Assembly (NCBI GenBank): GCA_016793415.1
Contig: JAEUMC010000103.1
Location: 1-7,782 of the forward strand
Length of the DNA stretch: 7,782 nt
Source of the DNA: Devosia sp.
GTDB taxonomy: Bacteria; Pseudomonadota; Alphaproteobacteria; Rhizobiales; Devosiaceae
Direction: 5' to 3'
The notes below the pieces were generated by a model. The model was not told the origin of the DNA, did not search any database, and was given only the letters and a program-made list of their open reading frames with translations. The position numbers were made by a program, and so were the translations under genes. Positions 1 through 6,576 of the stretch are shown one piece after another. Positions within the stretch are counted from its first letter, which is position 1. The number at the start of each line of letters is the position of its first letter.

Positions 1-304
1 GCGCCAGCCGTTCGGCCGCCCAATCGGGCGCTGCCACCAGGTCGGAGGCGAGGAACGCCACCCACGGGGCGCTGGTCGCCCGGATGCCGGCATTGCGCGC
101 GGCGCCCGGCCATAGCAGCCCCTCCACGGTGACGGTGCTGATGCCAGGTGCCGCCGGCAGCACGGCGGCCAGATCGCCACCGCCGGAATTCACCACCACG
201 ATCTCGAGCGGCTCGGGTTGCCGCAGCAGCGATTCCACCGCCAGGCGCAACTCCGGGGGCGCGCCGACCGAGAGGACGACAACGGCCAGTTCAGGCGCCG
301 TCAC
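1..304 (-). CDS. Family-2 (GT-A) glycosyltransferase, N-terminal 101 residues, cut by window edge
   Basis: The gene starts at a GTG (302-304) and runs off the left edge, so only the N-terminal nucleotide-sugar-binding half is visible. Seen: a hydrophobic first strand (LAVVVLSVG, residues 6-14), a helix ending in SLLRQ, a second strand IVVVNSGGGD (35-44), the GAARNAGI stretch (67-74) that in family 2 precedes the metal-binding site, and WVAFLASD (81-88). Known: GT2 enzymes transfer sugars from nucleotide donors and usually have a DxD or DD at the last position. Here only the final Asp (D88) is present in A-S-D, so metal binding may differ. The start is supported by a GGAG at 312-315, 7 nt upstream, and by the 4-nt GTGA overlap with the stop of the upstream glycosyltransferase, which implies translational coupling. 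Inferred role: adding a sugar in the same glycan pathway as that neighbour. The acceptor is unknown and further domains may lie outside the window. Confidence 0.85.
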   Translation of the reverse strand, partial: MTAPELAVVVLSVGAPPELRLAVESLLRQPEPLEIVVVNSGGGDLAAVLPAAPGISTVTVEGLLWPGAARNAGIRATSAPWVAFLASDLVAAPDWAAERLA

Positions 305-3300
305 GCCCGCGCTCCGCCGGCGCGGCTCGGCGTTGCGGCAGGCGGCCGCAATGCCGCGTAGCGCGGATGGCCGGCAATGAGGGCGCGGACCCGCTCGGCG
401 GTGCCGCTGGGCGAGCGGTAGATGGCGACGTCGGCGATGCCGCGCGTGCCGTAGCCACACCAATGGTCGGCGGCGCTGCCGATGTCGATGGCGACGCCGC
501 CAGCCTGCCTGATCCAGTGGCAGTAGATCTTGCCGAGCATGCCGGCCGAGACGAGGACGGTTCGCCCACGGGCGGCAGCGGGCAGGACATCCCGCAACCG
601 ATCGAACACATCGGGGAAGTGGTGCTCCGCATCGGCGCCGGCGAACGCGGCGGCGTATTTCCGCTCCGGCGGAATGGGATGCGTCTGCCCGATCTCGAGG
701 CCATGCTGTCGGGCGAGGATGTCGCCGAGCTGGCTGTGGCAGGTGATGAGGTCGACACTGCCGAGCCGGGGCAGGATGACGTCCCACAGCCCCCAGAACG
801 CCAGTGACTGATGGATGTGGCAGCTGGTCCAGACGGCGTCGGTGCAGTGGGCGGCGACGAAGTCGGTGGCGGCGAGCAGGCCGCGCATGTTGCGGCCATT
901 GGCAAGGTGGGCGGTCCGCTCGGTCTGAAAGAACACCCGGGTGGCCCGGTCGAGATCAGGGATGCCGATGACATCGGCCGCCCGGATCGCCAGCTCGAGC
1001 TCCTCGACCAGTCGCGGCGTCGGCGACCTCTCCGCTCCCCACCAGGTCTTGCTGTTTTCCGCCAGGTCGGTCGGCTGGAACGCCTGCAACTCGGGCCGAT
1101 AGGGCAGCATGGCGCCCTCGCCATCGCCCAGCCGGACCAGCGAGAATGGCCGAGCGGCGTCGGCAGCCTCGACGATGCGGAGGGCAATTTCGAGCGCGTC
1201 CTGCAGCAGAAAGGAGGCATCCGGAAAATGGTGATCCGGCCGGGCCGCGCGGTGCGCGGCGAGCCGCTCGCAGAGGCTCTGCAGATCGCCGTCGTCGAGG
1301 GCGCCGGTCTGCTCGAGTGCACCAAGCAATTGCTGCTCGGATGCCAGAGCGGGCGTTGCGAGCCTCCCCTCCGCCAGGGCATCGAGGCTATCGAGCCTGA
1401 GGCGCTGGAACAGCCGGTTGAGGCGCAGGGCCCGACCGCCGCGACCACCGGATGGCATGAGGCCCTCCAGCACCGAGCGGGCCAGCGGCAGGCCGCCGAT
1501 CTCCTGGGCCGCCGTCATCATCGCGGCGAGATTGCCGCCACCGATCTTTTCGATGGTGCCGCCCTCCCAGGCCACCTGCAGCAGCCGATCGGCCTCGGGG
1601 TAGCGGCGCGCTTCGACGAGGCACTCGATCTTGAGGGAGTCGCGCTCGGTAGCGCTGCCGGCGGGGCTGGCATCGAGCGCCGCGAGGGCCGCATCGATGC
1701 GGCCGAGCCGCCTGAGGGCGATCACCCGCATGCGCAGCAGATGCCAGTTGCTGCGGATCGCCTCCGGGTGCCGGTCCAGCAGGTCGATGGTGGCCTGCCA
1801 TTGGTGCAGCGCCGACTGCAACGGGGTGATCGCATTGAGGTAGGCCAGCGGCTGGCGATCCTCGCCGAGCGCTTCGGCGAAGCACCCGAGCTGGTCGAGC
1901 CGGTTCAGCCGGACCAGCAGCAGCGCGTGCCGCTGCACCGCGCCCAGGTCACGGAAGCGATCCCACAAGCCAAGCTGCAGCTCGAGCGCTTCGCTCCATT
2001 GGCCGCGTTCGGTGGCGACGCGTTCGAGCCCACGCAGCCCTTCCAGCTGATCGGGGGCGAGCGTGACCAGCTTGCGATAGGCGGGCTCGGCGAGATCCAG
2101 CCGGCCCAGGCGCAGCGCAGAGCGCCCGACGCCCGACAGCGCGCCAATCTGCTCGGGGCGCAGCGCGTGCACGGTGCTCCATGCCGCCAGTGCGTCGTCC
2201 CACAGACCCAGTTGCTCGGCCGCCTTGGCGGCGCCGCGATAACCCGGGGTTTGTCCGGGCCGGCGCTTCTGCAGCGCCTCGAAGGCCAGCTTGGCTTCGG
2301 TGGCGCAGCCCAGCCCGGCCAGCGCCTCGGCCCGCCCCTGCAGGGCGCGGAAGGATTTCGGCAGCAGCTGGCCGAACCAGGTGAACGCATTGAGCCGCCA
2401 GAGCAGCGCACGGCGCCGGGCCGGCGGCAGCGCGGCGCCGAGTTCGCGCTGGGTAAGGCGCGCCTCGACGCTGGCCTCGAGCTCCCTTTGCACGGCCGGG
2501 AGGATGTGGCGCCAGGCGGTGCCGTCCCGCATTTCGGCGGGCGTCCACTGGCTGTACGCGAGATCGCGGAAGAACTGCGTCCGATCGGGCTCCAGCGGCG
2601 CCTCGATGTCATCGAGGCTGCGCGAACAAAGGCCATAAGCGAGGCTGGCCGGCGACAGGCAGATCGGCGGCACCCCCGCCAGCAACGCATCGACCGCCCC
2701 GCCGGACGAGTAGGTGACGCAGGTCCAGGCGTTGCGGATGTCGGCGGCGAAACTGCTTTCGATCGGCGAAATGGTCAGCGCGTCGATGCCGGCGCAGGCG
2801 GCCAGCGCCCGCTCGCGATCGCGCCAGCGCATGCTGGGATGGAGCCGCACGACGATTGGCCGCGCCGTCCGTTCGCGCACTGCCCGCGCCGTCTCGCCGA
2901 GCCAGGCCGCGATGTCGAGGCCGCGCAGCGAGGCATCGCGCCCCACCTGGCCGAGGATCAGCACGTGCTGCCCGTCCCGGCGATACGGGGCCAGCTTCAG
3001 GCCGAGTTCCCGGCGCTGCACCTCCCAGCGATCGGGTGGGCTGCCGGCCGAACAGAAATCGGCGTCGTCGCCCAGGGCTCCGCCGACCGCCACGCGAAAA
3101 TAGGGATGCACCTGGCGGGGCCGCAGCGGCCGGCGCCGCAGCGCCGTAACCCAGGATGGGGCCGCCGGCTTGAAGCCGCGGCCGAGCAGGCTGCTTTCGA
3201 CGACGACGATCGGGCCCTTGTGCTCGCGATAGATGGAGTTGCGCAGCTGGCCCTGCAGCGATCGGCGTTCCGGGTTGGCGAGGCCATACATGATGGCTAC

Positions 3301-3423
3301 GTCGCACGGCTGGTAGATCCAGCCGCCGGTGAGCGTCACCCGCATCCCCTCGACCTTGAAGCGCGAGATATCCGTGAAGCTGACGCTGTTGGTGAAAATA
3401 CGAACGTGAAGCATCGGACTCAT
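301..3423 (-). CDS. Three-module glycosyltransferase: GT-B-like capsule-synthesis domain, TPR scaffold, GT-D (DUF1792-like) domain
   Basis: A 1040-residue cytoplasmic protein with no signal peptide or membrane segment. Residues 1-345 resemble capsule polysaccharide synthesis (KpsC/KpsS-like) GT-B proteins: VLILGQVGRD (154-163), IVVRLHPSMRW (190-200) and TYSSGGAVDALLAGVPPI (237-254), the usual donor-site Ser/Gly-rich helix. Residues about 356-491 hold four TPR repeats; prolines 389, 423 and 457 are exactly 34 residues apart and the LG..EA..AF pattern fits. Weaker helical repeats continue to about 620. Residues about 739-1000 carry FSLVRLGDGEG (760-770) with the D767-x-E769 motif, plus VLVSAGMLGKIY (956-967) and GVAIDIGSAADHW (976-988), which match the GT-D fold defined for DUF1792 enzymes. 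Two transferase folds in one chain suggest two sequential transfers, with the TPRs possibly gripping a protein or glycan acceptor (inference). The ATG at 3421-3423 lacks a clear Shine-Dalgarno; M4 or M27 (the latter with AAGG 8 nt upstream) are alternative starts. The stop overlaps the GT2 gene. The substrate is unknown. Confidence 0.88.
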   Translation of the reverse strand: MSPMLHVRIFTNSVSFTDISRFKVEGMRVTLTGGWIYQPCDVAIMYGLANPERRSLQGQLRNSIYREHKGPIVVVESSLLGRGFKPAAPSWVTALRRRPLRPRQVHPYFRVAVGGALGDDADFCSAGSPPDRWEVQRRELGLKLAPYRRDGQHVLILGQVGRDASLRGLDIAAWLGETARAVRERTARPIVVRLHPSMRWRDRERALAACAGIDALTISPIESSFAADIRNAWTCVTYSSGGAVDALLAGVPPICLSPASLAYGLCSRSLDDIEAPLEPDRTQFFRDLAYSQWTPAEMRDGTAWRHILPAVQRELEASVEARLTQRELGAALPPARRRALLWRLNAFTWFGQLLPKSFRALQGRAEALAGLGCATEAKLAFEALQKRRPGQTPGYRGAAKAAEQLGLWDDALAAWSTVHALRPEQIGALSGVGRSALRLGRLDLAEPAYRKLVTLAPDQLEGLRGLERVATERGQWSEALELQLGLWDRFRDLGAVQRHALLLVRLNRLDQLGCFAEALGEDRQPLAYLNAITPLQSALHQWQATIDLLDRHPEAIRSNWHLLRMRVIALRRLGRIDAALAALDASPAGSATERDSLKIECLVEARRYPEADRLLQVAWEGGTIEKIGGGNLAAMMTAAQEIGGLPLARSVLEGLMPSGGRGGRALRLNRLFQRLRLDSLDALAEGRLATPALASEQQLLGALEQTGALDDGDLQSLCERLAAHRAARPDHHFPDASFLLQDALEIALRIVEAADAARPFSLVRLGDGEGAMLPYRPELQAFQPTDLAENSKTWWGAERSPTPRLVEELELAIRAADVIGIPDLDRATRVFFQTERTAHLANGRNMRGLLAATDFVAAHCTDAVWTSCHIHQSLAFWGLWDVILPRLGSVDLITCHSQLGDILARQHGLEIGQTHPIPPERKYAAAFAGADAEHHFPDVFDRLRDVLPAAARGRTVLVSAGMLGKIYCHWIRQAGGVAIDIGSAADHWCGYGTRGIADVAIYRSPSGTAERVRALIAGHPRYAALRPPAATPSRAGGARA

Positions 3424-3649
3424 GGATAGAGGGTAGTGAGCATCGTTATCATAAATGCGCTACGCTGACGCGAGTGGTCTGTCGTTCAGCGGGATCTGGT
3501 GGCGTCTGATGACACCATCGCTAGGCGCCCATTTCTGAACCGCAGATGACTGAGGGCGATATTCTGAGCGTGATCAGCACCTTGGTCGCCATTGTCATGA
3601 CGTCGGCTTCGGGCGTAGCTCCCGCGACAAGGTTTGCAGGCGGACAAGT
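3424..3649. other. Divergent intergenic region between glycosyltransferase operon and ABC exporter
   Basis: This 226-bp region separates two divergently transcribed units and should hold both promoters. It is visibly richer in A/T than the flanking genes around 3440-3456 and 3531-3565. I see no good hairpin terminator, no transposon ends and no clear palindromic operator. The only structure of note is a weak TGGTG/CACCA inverted pair around 3498-3518 and the short open frame at 3546-3653, listed separately. A shared control region would fit co-expression of the glycosyltransferases and the exporter, but this is inferred from layout. Confidence 0.6.
3448..3453 (-). promoter_or_regulatory. Possible -10 element for the glycosyltransferase operon
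   Basis: On the minus strand this reads TATGAT, five of six matches to the TATAAT consensus, in the most A/T-rich spot of the intergenic region. A start of transcription about 7 nt downstream would give a leader of under 20 nt before the ATG at 3421-3423. No convincing -35 hexamer lies 16-19 nt upstream (the 17-nt position reads CACTCG), so this would need an activator or an alternative sigma factor, or is chance. Confidence 0.2.
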
Positions 3650-3653
3650 ATGA
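3546..3653 (+). CDS. Short open frame resembling a truncated acyl carrier protein N-terminus, coupled to the exporter
   Basis: A 35-codon frame starts at ATG 3546 (or GTG 3570) and ends in a TGA at 3651-3653 that overlaps the exporter ATG as ATGA. The residues MTEGDILSVISTLVAIV form an amphipathic first helix, and VAPATRFAGGQV follows. This order matches helix 1 and the loop of acyl carrier proteins, where a P-x-T-x-F segment precedes the DSL phosphopantetheine site. The frame stops just before that serine, so it could not carry an acyl chain. None of the three plus-strand frames beyond 3653 continues the family. No strong ribosome site precedes the ATG; GAGGG at 3552-3556 is 13 nt from the GTG. 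It may be an ACP remnant, a leader peptide coupling translation to the exporter, or a chance frame. The ACP likeness is by eye only and short. Confidence 0.28.
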   Translation: MTEGDILSVISTLVAIVMTSASGVAPATRFAGGQV

Positions 3654-5425
3654 CGAGCAGCGACGGCCAGCGGCAGGCGACAGGTTCGGCCAGCCAGTTG
3701 CACCTGGTGCGGCGCCTGCTCGGGGATGGCCTGCAGGGCCGCAGGGCCGACTACGCTCAGGCGCTGGCCGCAATGATCGTGGTGGCGATCGCCACCGCGG
3801 CGCTCGCCTGGATGATGCGGCACGTGGTCAACGATGTGCTGGTCGGCCGCAACCAGTCGGTGATGTGGCTGACGGCTGGCGCGGTGCTCGCGACGTCGCT
3901 GCTCCGCGGGTTTGCCGACTATCGACAGACCGTGCTGCTCGCCACGATCGGCAACGACCTCGTCGCCGACCTGCAGCGGCGCATTTTCGACAAGGTGCTG
4001 TCGCTCAGCGTCGACGACCTGACGCGCGCGCATTCGGCCAAGCTGGTCAACCGGCTGATCACCCACGCCGGTGCGGCGCGCAACGTCCTGGTGCGGGTGT
4101 CGACCAGCGTCGGCTGCGACCTGTTGACGGTGGTGCTGCTCGTCGCGGTGATGCTGGCGCAGGACGCGGTGATGGGTCTGGTGGCCCTGCTGATCGGCCC
4201 GCTGGCGATCGTCGGGCTCAATCGCATCATGGGGCGCATCCGCGAGCTTGCGACCCGGGAGCAGCAGAGTACCGCCGGGGTGATCCAGTCGATGCAGGAA
4301 ACGGTGCAGGGGATGCGCACCGTGAAGTCGTATACGGCGGAGCGGTCGATGCGGGACCGCTTCGATACCGCCGCCCGGGATTCGCGCGAGCGCGCCAACA
4401 GCGTGGTGCGTATCCGCGCCTGGACTTCGCCGCTGATGGAAGGGCTCGGTGGCGGGCTGATCGCCGCCGTCATCCTCTATGCCGGCTGGCAGGTGGTGGC
4501 CGCGAGCAAATCGCCGGGCGAGTTCATGGCGTTCATCCTGGCGTTCCTGCTCGCCTACGAGCCGGCCAAGCGGCTGGCGAAGGCCCATGTGCTGCTGCAG
4601 CGCGACATTGTCGGGATCGAGAGAATGTACGAGTTTCTCGACCAGCCGGAGCCGGAGCCGATACGGGATCCGCGGCCGGACCTCATTACCGGATCGGGCC
4701 GGGTGAGCTTCGCCGACGTGAGCTTCGGCTACGACCCGGAGCGGCCGGTGCTCAAGGGCGTGTCGCTGGTGGTCGAACACGGCGAGACCACTGCGCTGGT
4801 CGGAGCATCGGGCGCCGGGAAATCCACTATCGCCGCCTTGCTGCAGGGGTTCTACCAACCCTGGGCCGGGACGATCAGCATCGGCGACACCCAGATCGGA
4901 TCGATCAACCGCGATAGCCTCCGCCGTAACGTCGCCGTGGTGAGCCAGGAGGCCACGGTTTTTGCCGGCACCATCCGGCAGAACATCGCGCTTGGCCGGC
5001 CCGGCGCCTCCGATGCCGAGATCGAAGCGGCGGCGGCAGCCGCCTGCGCCACCGAATTCATCGGCGCGCTGCCGCTGGGCCTGGACACGCCGATCGGCGA
5101 ACGCGGCTCGACCCTCTCGGGCGGACAGTTGCAGCGCATCTGCATCGCCCGGGCGATCCTCAAGGACGCACCGATCCTGATCCTCGACGAGGCGACCTCG
5201 GCGCTCGACGCCGACTCGGAACGGCACATCCAGATGGCGCTGCGACACCTGATGCGAGGCCGCACTACCCTGGTGATCGCCCATCGCCGCTCGACCATCG
5301 AACGCGCCAATCGCATCTGCGTGCTGGTCGGCGGCCGGGTCGAGGCCAGCGGAACACCGGGCGAGCTGCTGGCAACGAGCGGCGCCTATCGCGTGCTGTT
5401 CGGAGCAACAGCGGAGTCGAGTTGA
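3650..5425 (+). CDS. ABC exporter half-transporter, MsbA/lipid-flippase type (membrane domain fused to ATPase)
   Basis: A 591-residue inner-membrane protein expected to act as a homodimer. Six hydrophobic segments are visible at about 35-56, 71-88, 148-170, 172-192, 262-282 and 288-306, followed by the nucleotide-binding domain from about 350. Motifs in order: A-loop tyrosine in FGYDPERPVL (Y361), Walker A GASGAGKS (385-392), Q-loop Q433 in VVSQEATVF, X-loop GERGS (483-487), signature LSGGQ (489-493), Walker B ILILDE (509-514) with catalytic E514, D-loop SALD (517-520) and H-loop H545. All are intact, so it should be active. Length is normal for this type, and there is no N-terminal C39 peptidase domain, so it is not a bacteriocin-type exporter. 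The ATG is supported by AGGCGGA at 3638-3644, 5 nt upstream. Divergent placement next to glycosyltransferases suggests it flips or exports a lipid-linked glycan or glycolipid, but the substrate cannot be read from the sequence; a drug or peptide exporter is possible. Confidence 0.95.
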   Translation: MTSSDGQRQATGSASQLHLVRRLLGDGLQGRRADYAQALAAMIVVAIATAALAWMMRHVVNDVLVGRNQSVMWLTAGAVLATSLLRGFADYRQTVLLATIGNDLVADLQRRIFDKVLSLSVDDLTRAHSAKLVNRLITHAGAARNVLVRVSTSVGCDLLTVVLLVAVMLAQDAVMGLVALLIGPLAIVGLNRIMGRIRELATREQQSTAGVIQSMQETVQGMRTVKSYTAERSMRDRFDTAARDSRERANSVVRIRAWTSPLMEGLGGGLIAAVILYAGWQVVAASKSPGEFMAFILAFLLAYEPAKRLAKAHVLLQRDIVGIERMYEFLDQPEPEPIRDPRPDLITGSGRVSFADVSFGYDPERPVLKGVSLVVEHGETTALVGASGAGKSTIAALLQGFYQPWAGTISIGDTQIGSINRDSLRRNVAVVSQEATVFAGTIRQNIALGRPGASDAEIEAAAAAACATEFIGALPLGLDTPIGERGSTLSGGQLQRICIARAILKDAPILILDEATSALDADSERHIQMALRHLMRGRTTLVIAHRRSTIERANRICVLVGGRVEASGTPGELLATSGAYRVLFGATAESS

Positions 5426-5441
5426 CCCATATCCGCCGCTC

Positions 5442-5469
5442 TTGACTCGTTTCCGGACTTTCCGCTAAT
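5442..5469 (+). promoter_or_regulatory. Probable promoter of the lacI-oxidoreductase operon
   Basis: TTGACT (5442-5447) matches five of six bases of the -35 consensus. Sixteen nt further, GCTAAT (5464-5469) matches four of six of the -10; reading TAATAC at 5466-5471 with an 18-nt spacer is the alternative. The -10 lies inside the first copy of the palindromic repeat, so a repressor bound there would block RNA polymerase. Transcription would start near 5476, within the repeats, giving a leader of roughly 50 nt before the TTG start. Confidence 0.5.
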
Positions 5470-5497
5470 ACGCATTAGCAGCTAATACGCATTAGCA
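5464..5497. promoter_or_regulatory. Two exact tandem copies of a 17-bp palindromic operator
   Basis: The unit gctaatacgcattagca occurs at 5464-5480 and again at 5481-5497 with no spacer and no mismatch. The first 16 bases of each form an inverted repeat with seven of eight base pairs matching (GCTAAT / ATTAGC arms) around a central CG, the layout of LacI-family operators, in which hinge helices open the minor groove at the central CpG. The same single mismatch (positions 7/10) is present in both copies. The junction also reads ATTAGC-A-GCTAAT (5474-5486), so a second register is possible. It sits between a TTGACT -35 and the start of a LacI-family gene, so autorepression is the natural reading (inference). 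Confidence 0.8.
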
Positions 5498-5513
5498 GTT
5501 CCGGAGACGTCGG

Positions 5514-5518
5514 GGAGG
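5514..5518 (+). promoter_or_regulatory. Shine-Dalgarno that fixes the TTG start of the LacI regulator
   Basis: GGAGG at 5514-5518 sits 5 nt before the TTG at 5524-5526. The first in-frame ATG is at 5710, beyond the whole DNA-binding domain, so the TTG with this strong site is the only start that gives an intact regulator. Confidence 0.85.
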
Positions 5519-5523
5519 ACGGC

Positions 5524-6576
5524 TTGGCCAAGGCAGGGCGACTGACACAGCGGGATATTGCGCGGATCGCGGGCGTGAGCCAGGCGACGGTGTCGCTGGT
5601 GCTGAACGACGCCAAGGCGGCGGCGGGGCGGATACCCGACGAAACGCGCGAGCGGGTGCAGAAGGCGATCCGCGAGACCGGCTATGTGGCCGACCCGATT
5701 GCCCGGCGTATGGCCAAGGGGCTCAACCGCATCCTCGGCGTCTTCACCTACGAGCCGGCGTTTCCCAGCGCGCAGGCGGATTTCTTTGCGCCGTTCCTGT
5801 TCGGCATCGAGGAGACGGCGCAGACGCTGGGTTATGACCTGCTGCTGCTCACCGGCGCGCCGGCCAATCGCGGCAAGCGCAAGATTTTTGACGAGAACAA
5901 CCGGCTGCGGCTGGCCGATGGCTGCGTCATCCTCGGGCGCGAGTTCGACCGGGCCGAGCTGAAGCGGCTGGTCGCCGGCGACTATCCGTTCGTCGCCGTC
6001 GGGCGTCGTGACCCAATTGGCGGCCCGAACGGGGCGCCGGTGCCCTATGTCGGGGCCGACTATGTCGAAGCCACCGCCGAGATGGTGCGGCGCGCCAAGG
6101 CCAAGGGGCATAGCAAGCTTGCCTATGTCGGGCCCAGCCAGGGCGCCGAATCCTCGGTCGACCGCTGGCAGGGTTTCGCCTCCGCACTCGATGGCGCGGA
6201 GCTGGTGCTGCATATCGCAGAGGTCGGCGGCAAGGCGCTGCCGATGCTCGAGGCGATCCGTGCGTCGGGCGCCAGCGTGGTGTTCTTCACTGAAATGGCC
6301 GACGCGGTGATCGTCGATGCGGCGGCGCGCTCGCAGAATCTGGCGGTGCCGGGCGACCTCTCGATCGTCGTGCTCGGCAGCCACCTCCGCCCCATGCAGT
6401 CGGGCACCCGTTTCACCACCTTCTCCGTCCCCCGCGAGGAAATGGCGCGGCGCGCCACACAGATGCTGTGCGAGCGGATCGAAGCCGGCTCGAAGGGTGA
6501 GCAGGTGGTGCTGCCATGCGAGGCGGTCGAGGGCGAGACCCTCGGCGCAATTCACCAACAGACGGATATGAAGTGA
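5524..6576 (+). CDS. LacI/GalR-family transcriptional regulator
   Basis: A 350-residue cytoplasmic DNA-binding protein of normal family length. Residues 7-29 form the helix-turn-helix (TQRDIARIAGVSQATVSLVLND), with the recognition helix beginning at S19. The hinge region at about 56-66 (ADPIARRMAKG) has Met63 where the minor-groove-inserting Leu usually lies. From about 68 a periplasmic-binding-protein-like effector domain follows: NRILGVFTYEP (68-78), the DGCVILGREFD segment (132-142), FVAVGRRD (156-163), LAYVGPSQ (199-206) and VVFFTEMADAVIVDA (252-266). Effectors of this family are usually sugars or sugar derivatives. It probably represses its own operon through the tandem palindromes about 30-60 bp upstream. 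The TTG start is fixed by a GGAGG 5 nt upstream. Its stop overlaps the oxidoreductase GTG as GTGA, so the two are almost certainly co-transcribed and the oxidoreductase is a likely target. The inducer is unknown. Confidence 0.95.
   Translation: MAKAGRLTQRDIARIAGVSQATVSLVLNDAKAAAGRIPDETRERVQKAIRETGYVADPIARRMAKGLNRILGVFTYEPAFPSAQADFFAPFLFGIEETAQTLGYDLLLLTGAPANRGKRKIFDENNRLRLADGCVILGREFDRAELKRLVAGDYPFVAVGRRDPIGGPNGAPVPYVGADYVEATAEMVRRAKAKGHSKLAYVGPSQGAESSVDRWQGFASALDGAELVLHIAEVGGKALPMLEAIRASGASVVFFTEMADAVIVDAAARSQNLAVPGDLSIVVLGSHLRPMQSGTRFTTFSVPREEMARRATQMLCERIEAGSKGEQVVLPCEAVEGETLGAIHQQTDMK

Noticed and set aside
148..807. A 219-codon plus-strand frame spanning the end of the large glycosyltransferase and the GT2 start
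   Set aside because: It is Arg/Ala/Pro-rich and lies antisense to two recognised genes, with no motif of its own.
811..3429. An 872-codon open frame on the plus strand opposite the large glycosyltransferase
   Set aside because: It lies opposite a gene with clear domain motifs, its product is rich in Gln/Gly/Arg without any recognisable motif, and long antisense frames are expected where G/C is strongly preferred at third codon positions.
3498..3518. TGGTG/CACCA inverted pair in the divergent intergenic region as an operator
   Set aside because: Five-base arms with an 11-base separation are expected by chance in this composition, and no second copy is present.
3521..5284. A 587-codon open frame on the minus strand opposite the ABC exporter
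   Set aside because: The exporter strand has every expected ATPase motif; the antisense product is a His/Arg/Gln-rich shadow with no family features.
5414..5449. GAGTC/GACTC inverted pair as a terminator after the ABC gene
   Set aside because: The 5-bp arms are separated by 26 nt and no T-tract follows, so stability would be poor; it also overlaps the proposed -35.
5464..5497. The tandem repeats as a short CRISPR-like array or a transcription terminator
   Set aside because: There are only two units with no spacer between them, and no T-run follows either palindrome; an operator pair explains them better.
5482..6558. A 358-codon minus-strand frame opposite the LacI gene
   Set aside because: It is a shadow of the regulator; its start would lie inside the operator repeats and its product has no recognisable domain.
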